64,000 bases of DNA from positions 1 to 64,000 of the forward strand of contig DATGJI010000024.1 of NCBI GenBank assembly GCA_035295225.1, given 5' to 3'. The notes beneath the pieces are model-generated. The model was not told the origin of the DNA and did no database searches. It saw nothing but the letters and a program-made list of their open reading frames with translations. Origin of the DNA: Candidatus Eremiobacteraceae bacterium. Lineage in GTDB: Bacteria; Vulcanimicrobiota; Vulcanimicrobiia; Eremiobacterales; Eremiobacteraceae. A program made the translations under genes and the position numbers. Below are positions 33,213 through 41,231 of this stretch, piece by piece; the stretch's first letter is position 1, and the number at the start of each line of letters is the position of its first letter.

Positions 33213-34433
33213 ATGAGTGACGGCGAGCGGAGCGCACCTTCAATCAAACGACGCACGACGTGGCTCACGCCGACCGTCATGGCGGTCTCGATCGCCAGCC
33301 TGCTGTCCGACGCGTGTTATGAGTCGATCATTCCGCTGCTGCCGGCTTTTATCGCTTCGCTCGGCGGCGGCGCGCTCGCGCTCGGAACAATCGAGGGATT
33401 GGCGGATGCGCTCGCCGCTGGATTCAAGCTTTGGGGCGGCCAGCTGGCCGACCATAGCAAGAAGCGGCGTGTTCTGGCCGGCGGCGGTTACCTTGCCGTC
33501 GGCGTCTTCATGCCGGCCATCGCCTTCGCTCACTCGATTCTCGGCGTCGGCCTCCTTCGCGTTGCGGCGTGGCTCGCGCGCGGATTCCGCAGTCCGATCC
33601 GCGACACGCTGATCGTCGACGATACCGATCCCAAGCTCGTCAACAGAGCGTTCGGGTTTCAGCGCGGCCTCGATACGGTCGGTGCGGTGATCGGACCGGC
33701 GACAGCCATGATCCTGTTGGCGCACCACGTCGCGGTCTCGACGGCGATTGCGACCGGATTCATTCCCGGCGTGCTGGCAGGCGCTGCGTATTTCTTCGTG
33801 CGAGAGCGCCCGCGCACGGTTCCGCCGCGTGCTCCGCTTCATCTCGCGGTTTCGGGCATGCCGCCTGCGTTCAAACGCTACGTCATCGGCGCAGGCGTGT
33901 TCGGGCTGGGCAATTTCTCGACGACGCTTTTGGTTCTTGCCGCGATCCACGCGCTGACGCCGGTCGTCGGTATCAGACCGGCGCTCGTCTATGCAAGCGG
34001 CCTGTATCTCGGACACAACGTCATCAGCGCGTCATTGTCATACCCGCTCAGCGTGGCGAGCGAACGGCTCGGCGTCGGGAGGCTGCTCGTCGTCGCTTTC
34101 GCCCTCTTCGCGATCGTCTGCTCGATCCTCGCGTTTGCCTCGACGTCCCTCGTCGGCATCGCGATCGCATTCGCAGTGGCGGCGATCGCCGGATCGATCA
34201 TCGAGCCGATGGAGGCGACCTTGGCATCCAAACTGTTGCCGGCCGCAACGCGCGGCACAGGTTTTGGCGTGCTTGCGGCGGTCAACGGCGTCGGAGATTT
34301 CGTCTCGAGCGCCGGTGCCGGTGCGCTCTGGCAGATCGCCGGTCCCTTGGCTGCCTTCGGATCCGCCGGCGTCGTGTGTTTGGCCGGTATCGCGCTCGTC
34401 GCGCCGGTCGTGTGGACGCTGAAACGTGCGTGA
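33213..34433 (+). CDS. MFS transporter
   Basis: A 406-residue major facilitator transporter with about 11-12 predicted membrane segments. The loop between helices 2 and 3 reads GQLADHSKKRR, the family G-x-x-[SA]D-x-x-x-R-[RK] signature. RGFRSPIRDTLIVDDTDP, in the middle of the first half, and GFQRGLDTVGAVIGP are conserved in efflux-type members. Probably a drug or small-molecule exporter, but the substrate is not readable from the sequence. ATG 33213 follows GAAGGGCGCCCC. It is divergent from the family 5 binding protein. Confidence 0.9.
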   Translation: MSDGERSAPSIKRRTTWLTPTVMAVSIASLLSDACYESIIPLLPAFIASLGGGALALGTIEGLADALAAGFKLWGGQLADHSKKRRVLAGGGYLAVGVFMPAIAFAHSILGVGLLRVAAWLARGFRSPIRDTLIVDDTDPKLVNRAFGFQRGLDTVGAVIGPATAMILLAHHVAVSTAIATGFIPGVLAGAAYFFVRERPRTVPPRAPLHLAVSGMPPAFKRYVIGAGVFGLGNFSTTLLVLAAIHALTPVVGIRPALVYASGLYLGHNVISASLSYPLSVASERLGVGRLLVVAFALFAIVCSILAFASTSLVGIAIAFAVAAIAGSIIEPMEATLASKLLPAATRGTGFGVLAAVNGVGDFVSSAGAGALWQIAGPLAAFGSAGVVCLAGIALVAPVVWTLKRA

Positions 34434-34506
34434 AAACGCGGATCGGTTTCGGCACGGAGCGCCGAAACTCGGCGCCGAATCGTTCGTCAATCGAAAGGGG
34501 AGTCAC

Positions 34507-34917
34507 ATGTCAGCACGTCACCGATCAATCCGCTCAATTGTCGCTCTTGCCGCGCTCGCGGTCGCGTTCGCGAGCGCCGCTGCGATCGGCCGCACAGACG
34601 CGATGTCGAGTTCCACGCCTGCGCCATCGTCATCGGCGGTGGCGGTCAAAATCGCCAACTATGCATTCTCGCCACAGACGATCACCGTCACGGCCGGGAC
34701 CGTTGTGAAGTGGACGAACACGGACAGCGTGGCTCACACCGCCACCGCGTCGGACAACTCGTTCGATTCGGGGAATTTGAATCAGAATCAATCCTGGTCG
34801 TACACGTTCACGAAACCCGGCAAGTACGCGTACGTGTGCACGTATCACTCGAACATGACCGGTACGGTAATCGTGACGGCTACCGCCGCCACCCCGGCTC
34901 CCACGAGCGGTTATTAG
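34507..34917 (+). CDS. Exported cupredoxin (plastocyanin/amicyanin-like)
   Basis: A 136-residue exported blue copper protein. Signal peptide (RSIVALAALAVAFASAAA), then a short Ser/Pro linker and the cupredoxin domain beginning VKIANYAFSPQTITVTAGTVVKWTN. The copper ligands are H77 (SVAHTAT), C111, H114 and M117 (YVCTYHSNM), the type 1 set. It probably acts as an electron carrier outside the cytoplasmic membrane. ATG 34507 is preceded by AAAGGGGAGTC, a clear SD. The gene ends 2 bases before the palindromic repeat. Confidence 0.93.
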   Translation: MSARHRSIRSIVALAALAVAFASAAAIGRTDAMSSSTPAPSSSAVAVKIANYAFSPQTITVTAGTVVKWTNTDSVAHTATASDNSFDSGNLNQNQSWSYTFTKPGKYAYVCTYHSNMTGTVIVTATAATPAPTSGY

Positions 34918-34919
34918 AG

Positions 34920-34973
34920 ATGTAGGGCGGGCCTTTATGGCCCGCCGGCGGACCATAAAGGTCCGCCCTACAT
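34920..34973. repeat. 54-bp dispersed double-hairpin palindrome, copy 2
   Basis: It has the same architecture and length as the copy at 26697: ends ATGTAGGGCGG/CCGCCCTACAT, central CCGCCGGCGG. The first hairpin reads GGCGGGCC-TTTAT-GGCCCGCC and the second GGCGGACC-ATAAA-GGTCCGCC. It sits between convergent stop codons (34917 and 34973), so it could terminate both genes. Confidence 0.9.
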
Positions 34974-37066
34974 CACAAGACCCAGGAACGAATCGTGCGG
35001 GCACGGCGCCACACGCCGCCGGAGTCCTTCTGCCAAAGCTCCGTGGCTCCGTGTCCGCTTAGAGGACCGCGCCAGACCGCGCGCGTGACGACCGCGCCTC
35101 CGCCTTCGGGCCGCGCGGACACGATCCCGAGCGGAGCGGGCTGCGAACCAAATTCCGCTTCCCAACGCGTCTCGTCGGAGATCGTACGAAGTATCAATCC
35201 CTGCGGTACGATCGGGTCGGCGATGTCCGTCGCGAGCACCGGATGAACGCCGGAAACGCTTTGCAACTCGGCGACCGTCGAATCGAGCATGGACGCGTCG
35301 CCAAAACCATCAAACGCATTCTGCGCACTGTTCGCGCGCCGAAGTCGGGAGAACGCGTTTAGGCCGTTGTCGTCGACGGCGGCGAGGAGAGAGCGATCCA
35401 AACGAAAGGCCGATAGCGAACCTTCCGCGCCGGCGGCGCGACCCGGTGTCGAACCCCAGACCAGAAATGTTCCGGCCGGCAACGCAGCAAGGAATAGCTG
35501 CTCGCCCGCATACGTCGCGCCGGTGGCATAGCTCGCCGGACTTGCGTCGCCGGCGAGCGGCGCGACGCAAATCATCGCCACGCCGTCCATCGGTCTTGTC
35601 TCGGCCACCCATAGATCCCCGGCCGTCGCACCGACCGCGCCCGGCGATCCGTCAAGCGAATACCGCACGCGCCATTGCACGCCGTCGTGCGAAGACCAGA
35701 GCAACGCGCGATCGGAACACGCGCTCGCGGACGCATGGCAGTCGACAGAGGATGCGCCCCAAAGCGCGCCGTCGTCGGATCGAGAAAGGACCGCAAACGG
35801 AAACGCGGGCGCGCGGGCACGGATGAATCGACCTCGAACATCGCCGAGATAGACGTGCCCGAGGTATGACGCGATCCAGTGCATTCCGTCGGCGGGGCCG
35901 GCTGGATAGACGCGCCACTGCAAGATGGCCGCGTCAAGCGCATCCGTGTCAGGCTGGAGCGCGGGCCAAAGATCAATCTGGCCCTTCGATTCGACGGCAG
36001 CGATCAACGGCTGCACGTCGCTGTACCCGGATGGGAACGTCAAGGGAAGCGTCACGTAGGTCCCAGACCGCTGAACAGTGAGCGCTAAACCTTCGGGCCA
36101 CGCGAAGTAAAGATGCGCGTTCGAAAGCGCGCCAAAACCGTCGCCCACCGAATACGCCGGGTCCGATGGCCGTAACGGATAAGAGTATTTGACAAAGTCT
36201 CGTGTCGCCGCGACGATGCGTGTGAGCCCATACGAGAAGACGAAGTACGCGACGCCATCGCGATACGCGCCTTGATAGACGGTTCTCCCGAGCGGTGCGA
36301 TAGGCGAAAGCTGGCGCCCGAAGACATCGTCGAAGTGCGGCGCTAGCGCGTCGATCGCGCCCGCGCGCGCAATGCGCGGGGCACGCTGTGCGCTGGAATC
36401 GACCCACGCAATGCTCTCGCCGAGCAACACGAACGAACCGTTCGCGGCGATGCCTTCCACTCGCCGGTGCGCGCCGATCTGCCGGATCACGTATTTGCCG
36501 TCGGCCCGCACGTAGACGCTCACTCGATCCGAATCAGCCGGCGTGACATCGCTCATCTCGCCGGCGAGCGTCTGGTCGGCGGACATGCGGCGATCGGGCG
36601 ATGAAAACGTGCCGGATTCCGCGCCGCCGCCATCCAGCGTCAGCTTGGTGTCGACATCGCCATCGCGGATCGAAATGGAATTCGCGCCGGTAAAGCGCGC
36701 GCTTTGCGCGAGTCCATCCGACGTCAACTGTGTGAGTCTGCGCGTTCGGAGGTCCAACAGAAACGCCTGGCTCGGGTTCATTCGCGCGGGATCGCCGAAC
36801 AGCGCGGCGCCGGCGAACACCGCGACGAACACCGCGCGCGAACCGCTGCGATCAGTCGAAGCATCGCCGACGATCGAGCCGGGCATGATCCCGAGCGGCA
36901 ACGATTGGATATGTAAAAATGCGCCGGTGGGCAGTGCGAGCGTCGTCTCCGGATATGGCACCCCGATGCCGCTCGCTGCGGCGCCGACGCGCAGCGCCGC
37001 CGCAAGCGCGATGACGATGAGCGCGAAAGTCACGAAACGGAAAGCGCCACGATACGCCACGCGCAT
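34973..37066 (-). CDS. Large exported protein, beta-propeller-like, unknown function
   Basis: A 697-residue protein with an N-terminal membrane/signal segment (FRFVTFALIVIALAAALRVGAAASG). The mature part has many short beta-type repeats, e.g. AFLLDLRTRRLTQLTSDGLAQSARF, VYVRADGKYVIRQIGAHRRVEGIAANG and WRVRYSLDGSPGAVGATAGDLWVAE, which look like WD40/propeller blades in the extracytoplasmic space. I recognise no catalytic motif. Its stop codon overlaps the last base of the palindromic repeat. The ATG start is not confirmed by a strong SD. It is divergent from the MOSC gene 62 bases away. Confidence 0.72.
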   Translation of the reverse strand: MRVAYRGAFRFVTFALIVIALAAALRVGAAASGIGVPYPETTLALPTGAFLHIQSLPLGIMPGSIVGDASTDRSGSRAVFVAVFAGAALFGDPARMNPSQAFLLDLRTRRLTQLTSDGLAQSARFTGANSISIRDGDVDTKLTLDGGGAESGTFSSPDRRMSADQTLAGEMSDVTPADSDRVSVYVRADGKYVIRQIGAHRRVEGIAANGSFVLLGESIAWVDSSAQRAPRIARAGAIDALAPHFDDVFGRQLSPIAPLGRTVYQGAYRDGVAYFVFSYGLTRIVAATRDFVKYSYPLRPSDPAYSVGDGFGALSNAHLYFAWPEGLALTVQRSGTYVTLPLTFPSGYSDVQPLIAAVESKGQIDLWPALQPDTDALDAAILQWRVYPAGPADGMHWIASYLGHVYLGDVRGRFIRARAPAFPFAVLSRSDDGALWGASSVDCHASASACSDRALLWSSHDGVQWRVRYSLDGSPGAVGATAGDLWVAETRPMDGVAMICVAPLAGDASPASYATGATYAGEQLFLAALPAGTFLVWGSTPGRAAGAEGSLSAFRLDRSLLAAVDDNGLNAFSRLRRANSAQNAFDGFGDASMLDSTVAELQSVSGVHPVLATDIADPIVPQGLILRTISDETRWEAEFGSQPAPLGIVSARPEGGGAVVTRAVWRGPLSGHGATELWQKDSGGVWRRARTIRSWVL

Positions 37067-37128
37067 ACGCCGCGCTACGACCGCAGCGTGGCGAGGCCCT
37101 TCGCGCGCATTTGCGGAAATAAGCGGCG

Positions 37129-37854
37129 ATGCGCGTCACGCACCTCTGGCGCTACCCATTCAAATCTATGCGCGGCGAGGCGCTGACCGCCGCGCGCATG
37201 GAGCTCGGCGGCATGCCATTCGATCGGCGTTTTGCGTTCCGCGACGAAACGCCGGGGTCGAATCGCCTCGGACAGCTCGAGACCGCGCGCCAACACCTAG
37301 CCATGCTCGGATACGCAGCGAGGGTTGTAGACGGATCGGTCGTGATCGCGGCGCCGGACGGCAGCCTCCTGGCTGCGACCGATCCAGCGCTCGCGCAACG
37401 TGTGAGCGCCGAGACCGGTTCGCAGCTCACCGTGACGGAAGATCCGAGTGGCGGCAATCACGACGATGCGGACGTTCTCGTCATCAACGCGGCTTCAGTG
37501 GCCAAACTCGCAGCAGAATGGGGACACGACGTGGACCCCCGGCGCTTCCGCCCGAACGTGCTCGTGGCCGGCGACCGACCATTTCAAGAAGAAGCCTGGG
37601 TGGGCCGATATATGAAGATAGGAGAGGCTACGCTCAAAGTCGTGTCACCGTGCGTACGGTGCGTCCTCACGACGGTCGAACCCGAGACGCTTGCGGTCGA
37701 TCCTTCGTTCCTTAGATTGGTCGCGCAAAAGCACAACGCAAGCTTCGGGGTCTATGCCAAAGTCGTCGAACCCGGTGCAGTGCGCGTCGATGACGACGTC
37801 GCGGTCACCGAGGGACAGAGCGAGCCGGACCAAGCACAAGGTGTGAAAGTGTGA
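37129..37854 (+). CDS. MOSC-domain protein
   Basis: A 241-residue protein with an N-terminal MOSC_N beta domain (LWRYPFKSMRGEALTAARMELGGMPFDRRFAF) and a C-terminal MOSC domain carrying RRFRPNVLVAG and the cysteine motif VSPCVRCVLTTVEPET. In the family these residues bind molybdenum cofactor sulfur and the protein acts in sulfur transfer or N-hydroxylated compound reduction (mARC-like); the exact substrate is not known here. Cytoplasmic. ATG 37129. It is followed by an exported protein whose start overlaps its stop by one base. Confidence 0.92.
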   Translation: MRVTHLWRYPFKSMRGEALTAARMELGGMPFDRRFAFRDETPGSNRLGQLETARQHLAMLGYAARVVDGSVVIAAPDGSLLAATDPALAQRVSAETGSQLTVTEDPSGGNHDDADVLVINAASVAKLAAEWGHDVDPRRFRPNVLVAGDRPFQEEAWVGRYMKIGEATLKVVSPCVRCVLTTVEPETLAVDPSFLRLVAQKHNASFGVYAKVVEPGAVRVDDDVAVTEGQSEPDQAQGVKV

Positions 37855-38336
37855 TGACGATGGAGATGTTCAGACGTTCGGCGATCGCGCTCTGCTTCAC
37901 GATCGCGCTCGCGGCGCCGGCGGCGTCGCATCAAGCCCCGTTCTTGCCCCCCAAAGGCTGGGTCTTCGCGGCCCCGCCGGCCGGTTTCATCGGGAAGTGG
38001 ATCAAGCCGGGGAGCGACGCATACAAGCAAAACGTCAGCGTCCTCGGTCACAAGTTCGACGGGTCGCTCGCAGATTTCCATGCGATCGCGATCGGCCAGC
38101 TCAGAGAGAAGTTTCCGGGCGGCACCATAGCGGTGAACCAAGACACAACCGTGTGTGGCGACCATCCGGCTAAGTACGTCTCGTACGGCTTGAACTCCGA
38201 TATCGGTCCGATGATCATCGAGCAGATCGAGACCGTGGAAAATGGAGCTGCCTACATCGTGACGTATGCTCGCTTAGCGACACAGGATTCCGACCCAGCA
38301 GCGCGAGACTCATTGACGACCATCTGCGGAGTCTGA
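37854..38336 (+). CDS. Exported hypothetical protein
   Basis: A 160-residue protein with a signal peptide (MTMEMFRRSAIALCFTIALAAPAASH). The mature part opens PFLPPKGWVFAAPPAGFIGKWIKPG and contains one cysteine pair (TTVCGDHP and the terminal TTICGV). No family is recognised. Its ATG overlaps the MOSC stop (TGATG), so the two genes are probably cotranscribed and translationally coupled. A GTG three bases earlier is a possible alternative start. Confidence 0.72.
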   Translation: MTMEMFRRSAIALCFTIALAAPAASHQAPFLPPKGWVFAAPPAGFIGKWIKPGSDAYKQNVSVLGHKFDGSLADFHAIAIGQLREKFPGGTIAVNQDTTVCGDHPAKYVSYGLNSDIGPMIIEQIETVENGAAYIVTYARLATQDSDPAARDSLTTICGV

Positions 38337-38342
38337 AAGTGC

Positions 38343-38861
38343 ATGCATAGAACCTCGAGCGCGGCTAAGAACGCCGGGCGAATCGGCGCGGTGTTCGGAG
38401 CCGCCGCCGTCGCTACGCTGCTTATTGCGATGCCGGCCGTGCAAAGCCGAGCCGACACGTCTCCGTCGCCCCAAGCGACGCCGGCTAGTCCGTATGGTCG
38501 TGTGCCGGTTCCGGGCAACACCGTCGTCTTCGACGGCACCGTCGGCGGCCAGCGCACGGCTTGGGCGTATTTCAGTCAATTCTGGCTCGAGCGGTATCTA
38601 TCGGTGACGGTCGACGCAGCAGAATTCGCGGTGCAGGGCACGTCGCTCGACAACGAGCTCAACACGATCTCCGACCACGTCATCACATTTCCAAACGGCA
38701 CGCGCGGCACCGTCGAGTCGATTCAACCTTACCATTACAAGGATCGTCTCGATCTGGAGGTCCGAATCAGCGTCTCCAGCGGCCCGATGCGCGGTAAAGA
38801 TGTCTGGACCACTGCGGCAGAACTGACGGACGGCACCGGGCACCCCTACGTGAAGATGTAA
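38343..38861 (+). CDS. Exported hypothetical protein
   Basis: A 172-residue exported protein with a long N-terminal region and hydrophobic core (AAVATLLIAMPAVQS) and a mature domain with GNTVVFDGTVGGQRTAWAYFSQF and DHVITFPNGTRGTVESIQPYHY. The beta-rich composition suggests a small extracytoplasmic domain. No family is recognised. It follows the preceding gene by 6 bases on the same strand, so it is likely the third gene of the MOSC operon. Confidence 0.7.
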   Translation: MHRTSSAAKNAGRIGAVFGAAAVATLLIAMPAVQSRADTSPSPQATPASPYGRVPVPGNTVVFDGTVGGQRTAWAYFSQFWLERYLSVTVDAAEFAVQGTSLDNELNTISDHVITFPNGTRGTVESIQPYHYKDRLDLEVRISVSSGPMRGKDVWTTAAELTDGTGHPYVKM

Positions 38862-38885
38862 CGCACGGCGCGGTGCGCGAGCACC

Positions 38886-39848
38886 ATGACCGAGAGCATC
38901 GAGGCGGGGCCCATAGTTTCAGGATATCGGCGCCTCCGCGGCGTAGCGATTGACGGCATGGCCAATTTCGGAGATTTCCTATCCGCTCGGCCGGGTTTGC
39001 AGCGGCGGCTGTTTTTTTTGGCTCGCCGTTTTGTCGCGGGCGAGACGGTCGAGACGGCGATCGATGCGGTTCGCACGCTGAACGCGGCGGGGCTCAGCGC
39101 GACCCTGGACTTTCTCGGCGAGGACGTCCACGACGAAGGCGCGGCGGCATTGACGGCCGACACGTACGTGCGCATGATCGACGCGATCGTCGCGGCTCGC
39201 GCGGACGCAAATGTTTCCGTCAAGTTGAGCGCGATCGGCCAGGCGATATCGGACGATACCGCTGTCCGCAATCTATTCCCGATCCTCGAGCGTGCCAAAG
39301 CCGCGAACATGTTCGTGCGGCTGGACATGGAAGGTTCGAAGACGGTCAATTCGACCTACCGCATTCTCGCCCGCGCCCGGGCGGCGTACGAGCAAGTCGG
39401 GGCGGTCGTGCAGGCGTATCTGCATCGCGCGCAGGACGACGTGCAGAAGTTGATCGCCGACGGTACCCGCGTGCGGCTCTGCAAAGGGGCATATGCTGAG
39501 CGGCCGGATGTCGCCTTTCAAGACATGCCGGCGATCCGGCGCAACTATATGCGTCTCGCGGAAGCGCTGCTGACTTCCGGTGTCTATCACGGGATCGCCA
39601 CGCACGACGACAATCTGATCGAAGCGGTGCGCGCGTTTGTCGAACGCAAGGGCATCGGCCCGGATCGGTTCGAGTTCCAAATGCTCTACGGGATAAGACC
39701 GGAACGGCAGCGCGAAATCGTCGGCCTCAAATATCGGCTGCGCGTGTACGTGCCGTTTGGGACGCATTGGGCCGGATACTTCTATCGGCGACTCGCGGAA
39801 CGTAAGGAAAACGTGTATTTCGTGGTACGCAGTCTGTTCAGCCGATGA
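38886..39848 (+). CDS. Monofunctional proline dehydrogenase
   Basis: A 320-residue flavin-dependent proline dehydrogenase. The TIM barrel shows LSATLDFLGEDV, VSVKLSAIGQAISDD, MFVRLDMEGS, RLCKGAYAERPDV, GIATHDDNLIEA and FQMLYGIRPERQ, and the C-terminal helix VPFGTHWAGYFYRRLAERK with its double arginine for proline carboxylate binding. It oxidises proline to pyrroline-5-carboxylate, passing electrons to the respiratory chain. The partner P5C dehydrogenase is not in the window. ATG 38886, with the stop overlapping the next gene. Confidence 0.95.
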   Translation: MTESIEAGPIVSGYRRLRGVAIDGMANFGDFLSARPGLQRRLFFLARRFVAGETVETAIDAVRTLNAAGLSATLDFLGEDVHDEGAAALTADTYVRMIDAIVAARADANVSVKLSAIGQAISDDTAVRNLFPILERAKAANMFVRLDMEGSKTVNSTYRILARARAAYEQVGAVVQAYLHRAQDDVQKLIADGTRVRLCKGAYAERPDVAFQDMPAIRRNYMRLAEALLTSGVYHGIATHDDNLIEAVRAFVERKGIGPDRFEFQMLYGIRPERQREIVGLKYRLRVYVPFGTHWAGYFYRRLAERKENVYFVVRSLFSR

Positions 39849-40408
39849 TCGTCGGTATGCACTTTGGCGCAGTGTTCGTGCGCTCGTCATCCATTCGACG
39901 CGTGATCGGGGCGCTGGAACAATTGATGGACGAATCGGATCGGGCGCGGACACAGGAGCGCGGCTTGGAACCGACGCCGGACGACGTGACGGTGGAGAAA
40001 ATCGTTCGCAGTTTCGCCGTGCTGCCGGAAGAAGACGATTGGATATCCGTGCTCGAGGACGGCCATTCGCTCGACGACGGCGGAGTGGCCGAGGGCTTGA
40101 GCGAGATACTCCAGACTGAAACGCTGCACTTCACGTACAGCGACGCGCAGAAGGCGTGGTCGTTCACCCGCTATGTGGATGGGCAGCCGCTCGACGCCGG
40201 GGGCGCCGAGGATCGCGACTATGACGTGAGCGCGATGCAGTTTCTCGAGCAGAACTCCGTGCCGCATTTCGGCGTGTACTACGAAGAGATCGCGGCGTCC
40301 GCCGGACCGGATGCCCCGGCACTGGAGGGATCGCTTGAGATCCTCGGCGACATCTCGATTCGACCGCCGATGGGGACCGAGATAGTCACGTTTCGCCGCC
40401 GCCCCTAA
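39845..40408 (+). CDS. Hypothetical protein coupled to proline dehydrogenase
   Basis: A 187-residue acidic protein starting at an ATG that overlaps the proline dehydrogenase stop (ATGA). It has an alpha/beta composition with RSFAVLPEEDDWISVLEDG and GLSEILQTETLHFTYSD. No signal peptide, no membrane segment and no recognised family. The tight coupling suggests a shared function or common regulation with proline catabolism, but nothing in the sequence names a reaction. Confidence 0.75.
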   Translation: MIVGMHFGAVFVRSSSIRRVIGALEQLMDESDRARTQERGLEPTPDDVTVEKIVRSFAVLPEEDDWISVLEDGHSLDDGGVAEGLSEILQTETLHFTYSDAQKAWSFTRYVDGQPLDAGGAEDRDYDVSAMQFLEQNSVPHFGVYYEEIAASAGPDAPALEGSLEILGDISIRPPMGTEIVTFRRRP

Positions 40409-40479
40409 TCTTCGATACGGCCATAATCGTAGATCTGCCTTGGAAGGCAAGTGTTCTTTCCTCGGCTTACATACGTCGC

Positions 40480-40884
40480 ATGCGAAAGCGGCTGTTCGAC
40501 GGCAAGATGCCGTTGACTCTACGCATCGTAGCGTGGTTGTTCATAGTTCAAGGCGTCTTTTCGCTTGCGACAAGTCTGATTCAAACACACGCAGCCAACG
40601 TCGGATTGAACCCATCTGGTTTCGGGGCGGCGACTGACATCCTCAGCGGCCTAATAGACCCGATCGTCGGCGCAGGCATTCTCTTCCGACGTCGATGCTG
40701 GCGATCAATCGCCGCGTTGGGTGTCGGCAGCAATTGCGGGATGCAGGTCGCTGGAATCGTGGCAGCGTCAGGGGGCGATCATCTTTTCTACCCCCAGTCG
40801 ATTATTCTATTGATATCACTTGGCTTCAGCTGCTTGGTGCTCTGGGCATTGACGGATCGGAGAGCCCACCTCGCGATGAGGTGA
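40480..40884 (+). CDS. Small integral membrane protein, unknown
   Basis: A 134-residue protein with about four hydrophobic segments (IVAWLFIVQGVFSLATSLI, GLIDPIVGAGILF, SIAALGVGSNCGMQVAGIVAA, SIILLISLGFSCLVLWAL), separated by short basic loops. No catalytic motif. It stands alone and its GC content appears slightly lower than its neighbours. Function unknown. The ATG is supported by position only. Confidence 0.65.
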   Translation: MRKRLFDGKMPLTLRIVAWLFIVQGVFSLATSLIQTHAANVGLNPSGFGAATDILSGLIDPIVGAGILFRRRCWRSIAALGVGSNCGMQVAGIVAASGGDHLFYPQSIILLISLGFSCLVLWALTDRRAHLAMR

Positions 40885-40895
40885 CCGATGGCCGG

Positions 40896-41105
40896 TTACG
40901 ATGCGCGGTGCGCTTCGCCGAAGAGGCGCTGCGTTTCCGCGAATCGATCGACGCGGCGAAAAGCGGCTTCGGCCTGCGTGTAGGACTGCGAAATGATGCT
41001 GGCGGCCGCGGCAAACGAAGGCGGCGTGTTCAAGGCGGCCATGTGGATCAAGACCGCGGTGAGGCCGGCGGCCAACTTCAGAGTGCTGATAAAACGTCCC
41101 GACAT
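40896..41105 (-). CDS. Small exported protein, unknown
   Basis: A 69-residue protein starting at an ATG preceded by GAGGAGTACGCG. The N-terminal region FISTLKLAAGLTAVLIHMAALNTPPSFAAAA is a signal peptide or anchor; the remainder is a 40-residue helix with ASIISQSYTQAEAAFRRVDRFAETQRLFG. Function unknown. It lies downstream of the TonB receptor gene on the same strand but behind its terminator, so it is probably transcribed separately. Confidence 0.65.
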   Translation of the reverse strand: MSGRFISTLKLAAGLTAVLIHMAALNTPPSFAAAASIISQSYTQAEAAFRRVDRFAETQRLFGEAHRAS

Positions 41106-41172
41106 CGCGTACTCCTCGCTGTTGAAACGCTGGCACAACGCCCTATTGTTTCCCAAGCGATGAAAGTCGCGT

Positions 41173-41201
41173 TAAAAGGGAGCCGACTGGCCTCGGCCCC
41201 C
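41173..41201 (-). terminator. Terminator of the TonB-dependent receptor gene
   Basis: On the minus strand GGGGGCCGA, a 6-base loop and TCGGCTCCC form a stem with one mismatch, followed by TTTTAA (41176-41171). It lies about 30 bases beyond the receptor's stop codon. The stem is related to the GGGGCCGAC hairpins at 46557 and 48815. Confidence 0.75.
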
Positions 41202-41231
41202 TGCAAGTGATAAGTCGGTCTCTTCAGGAAC

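Noticed and set aside
33569-34708. Long plus-strand frame overlapping the MFS and cupredoxin genes
   Set aside because: Arginine-rich shadow frame of the MFS gene; it has no domain and would overlap two well-supported genes.
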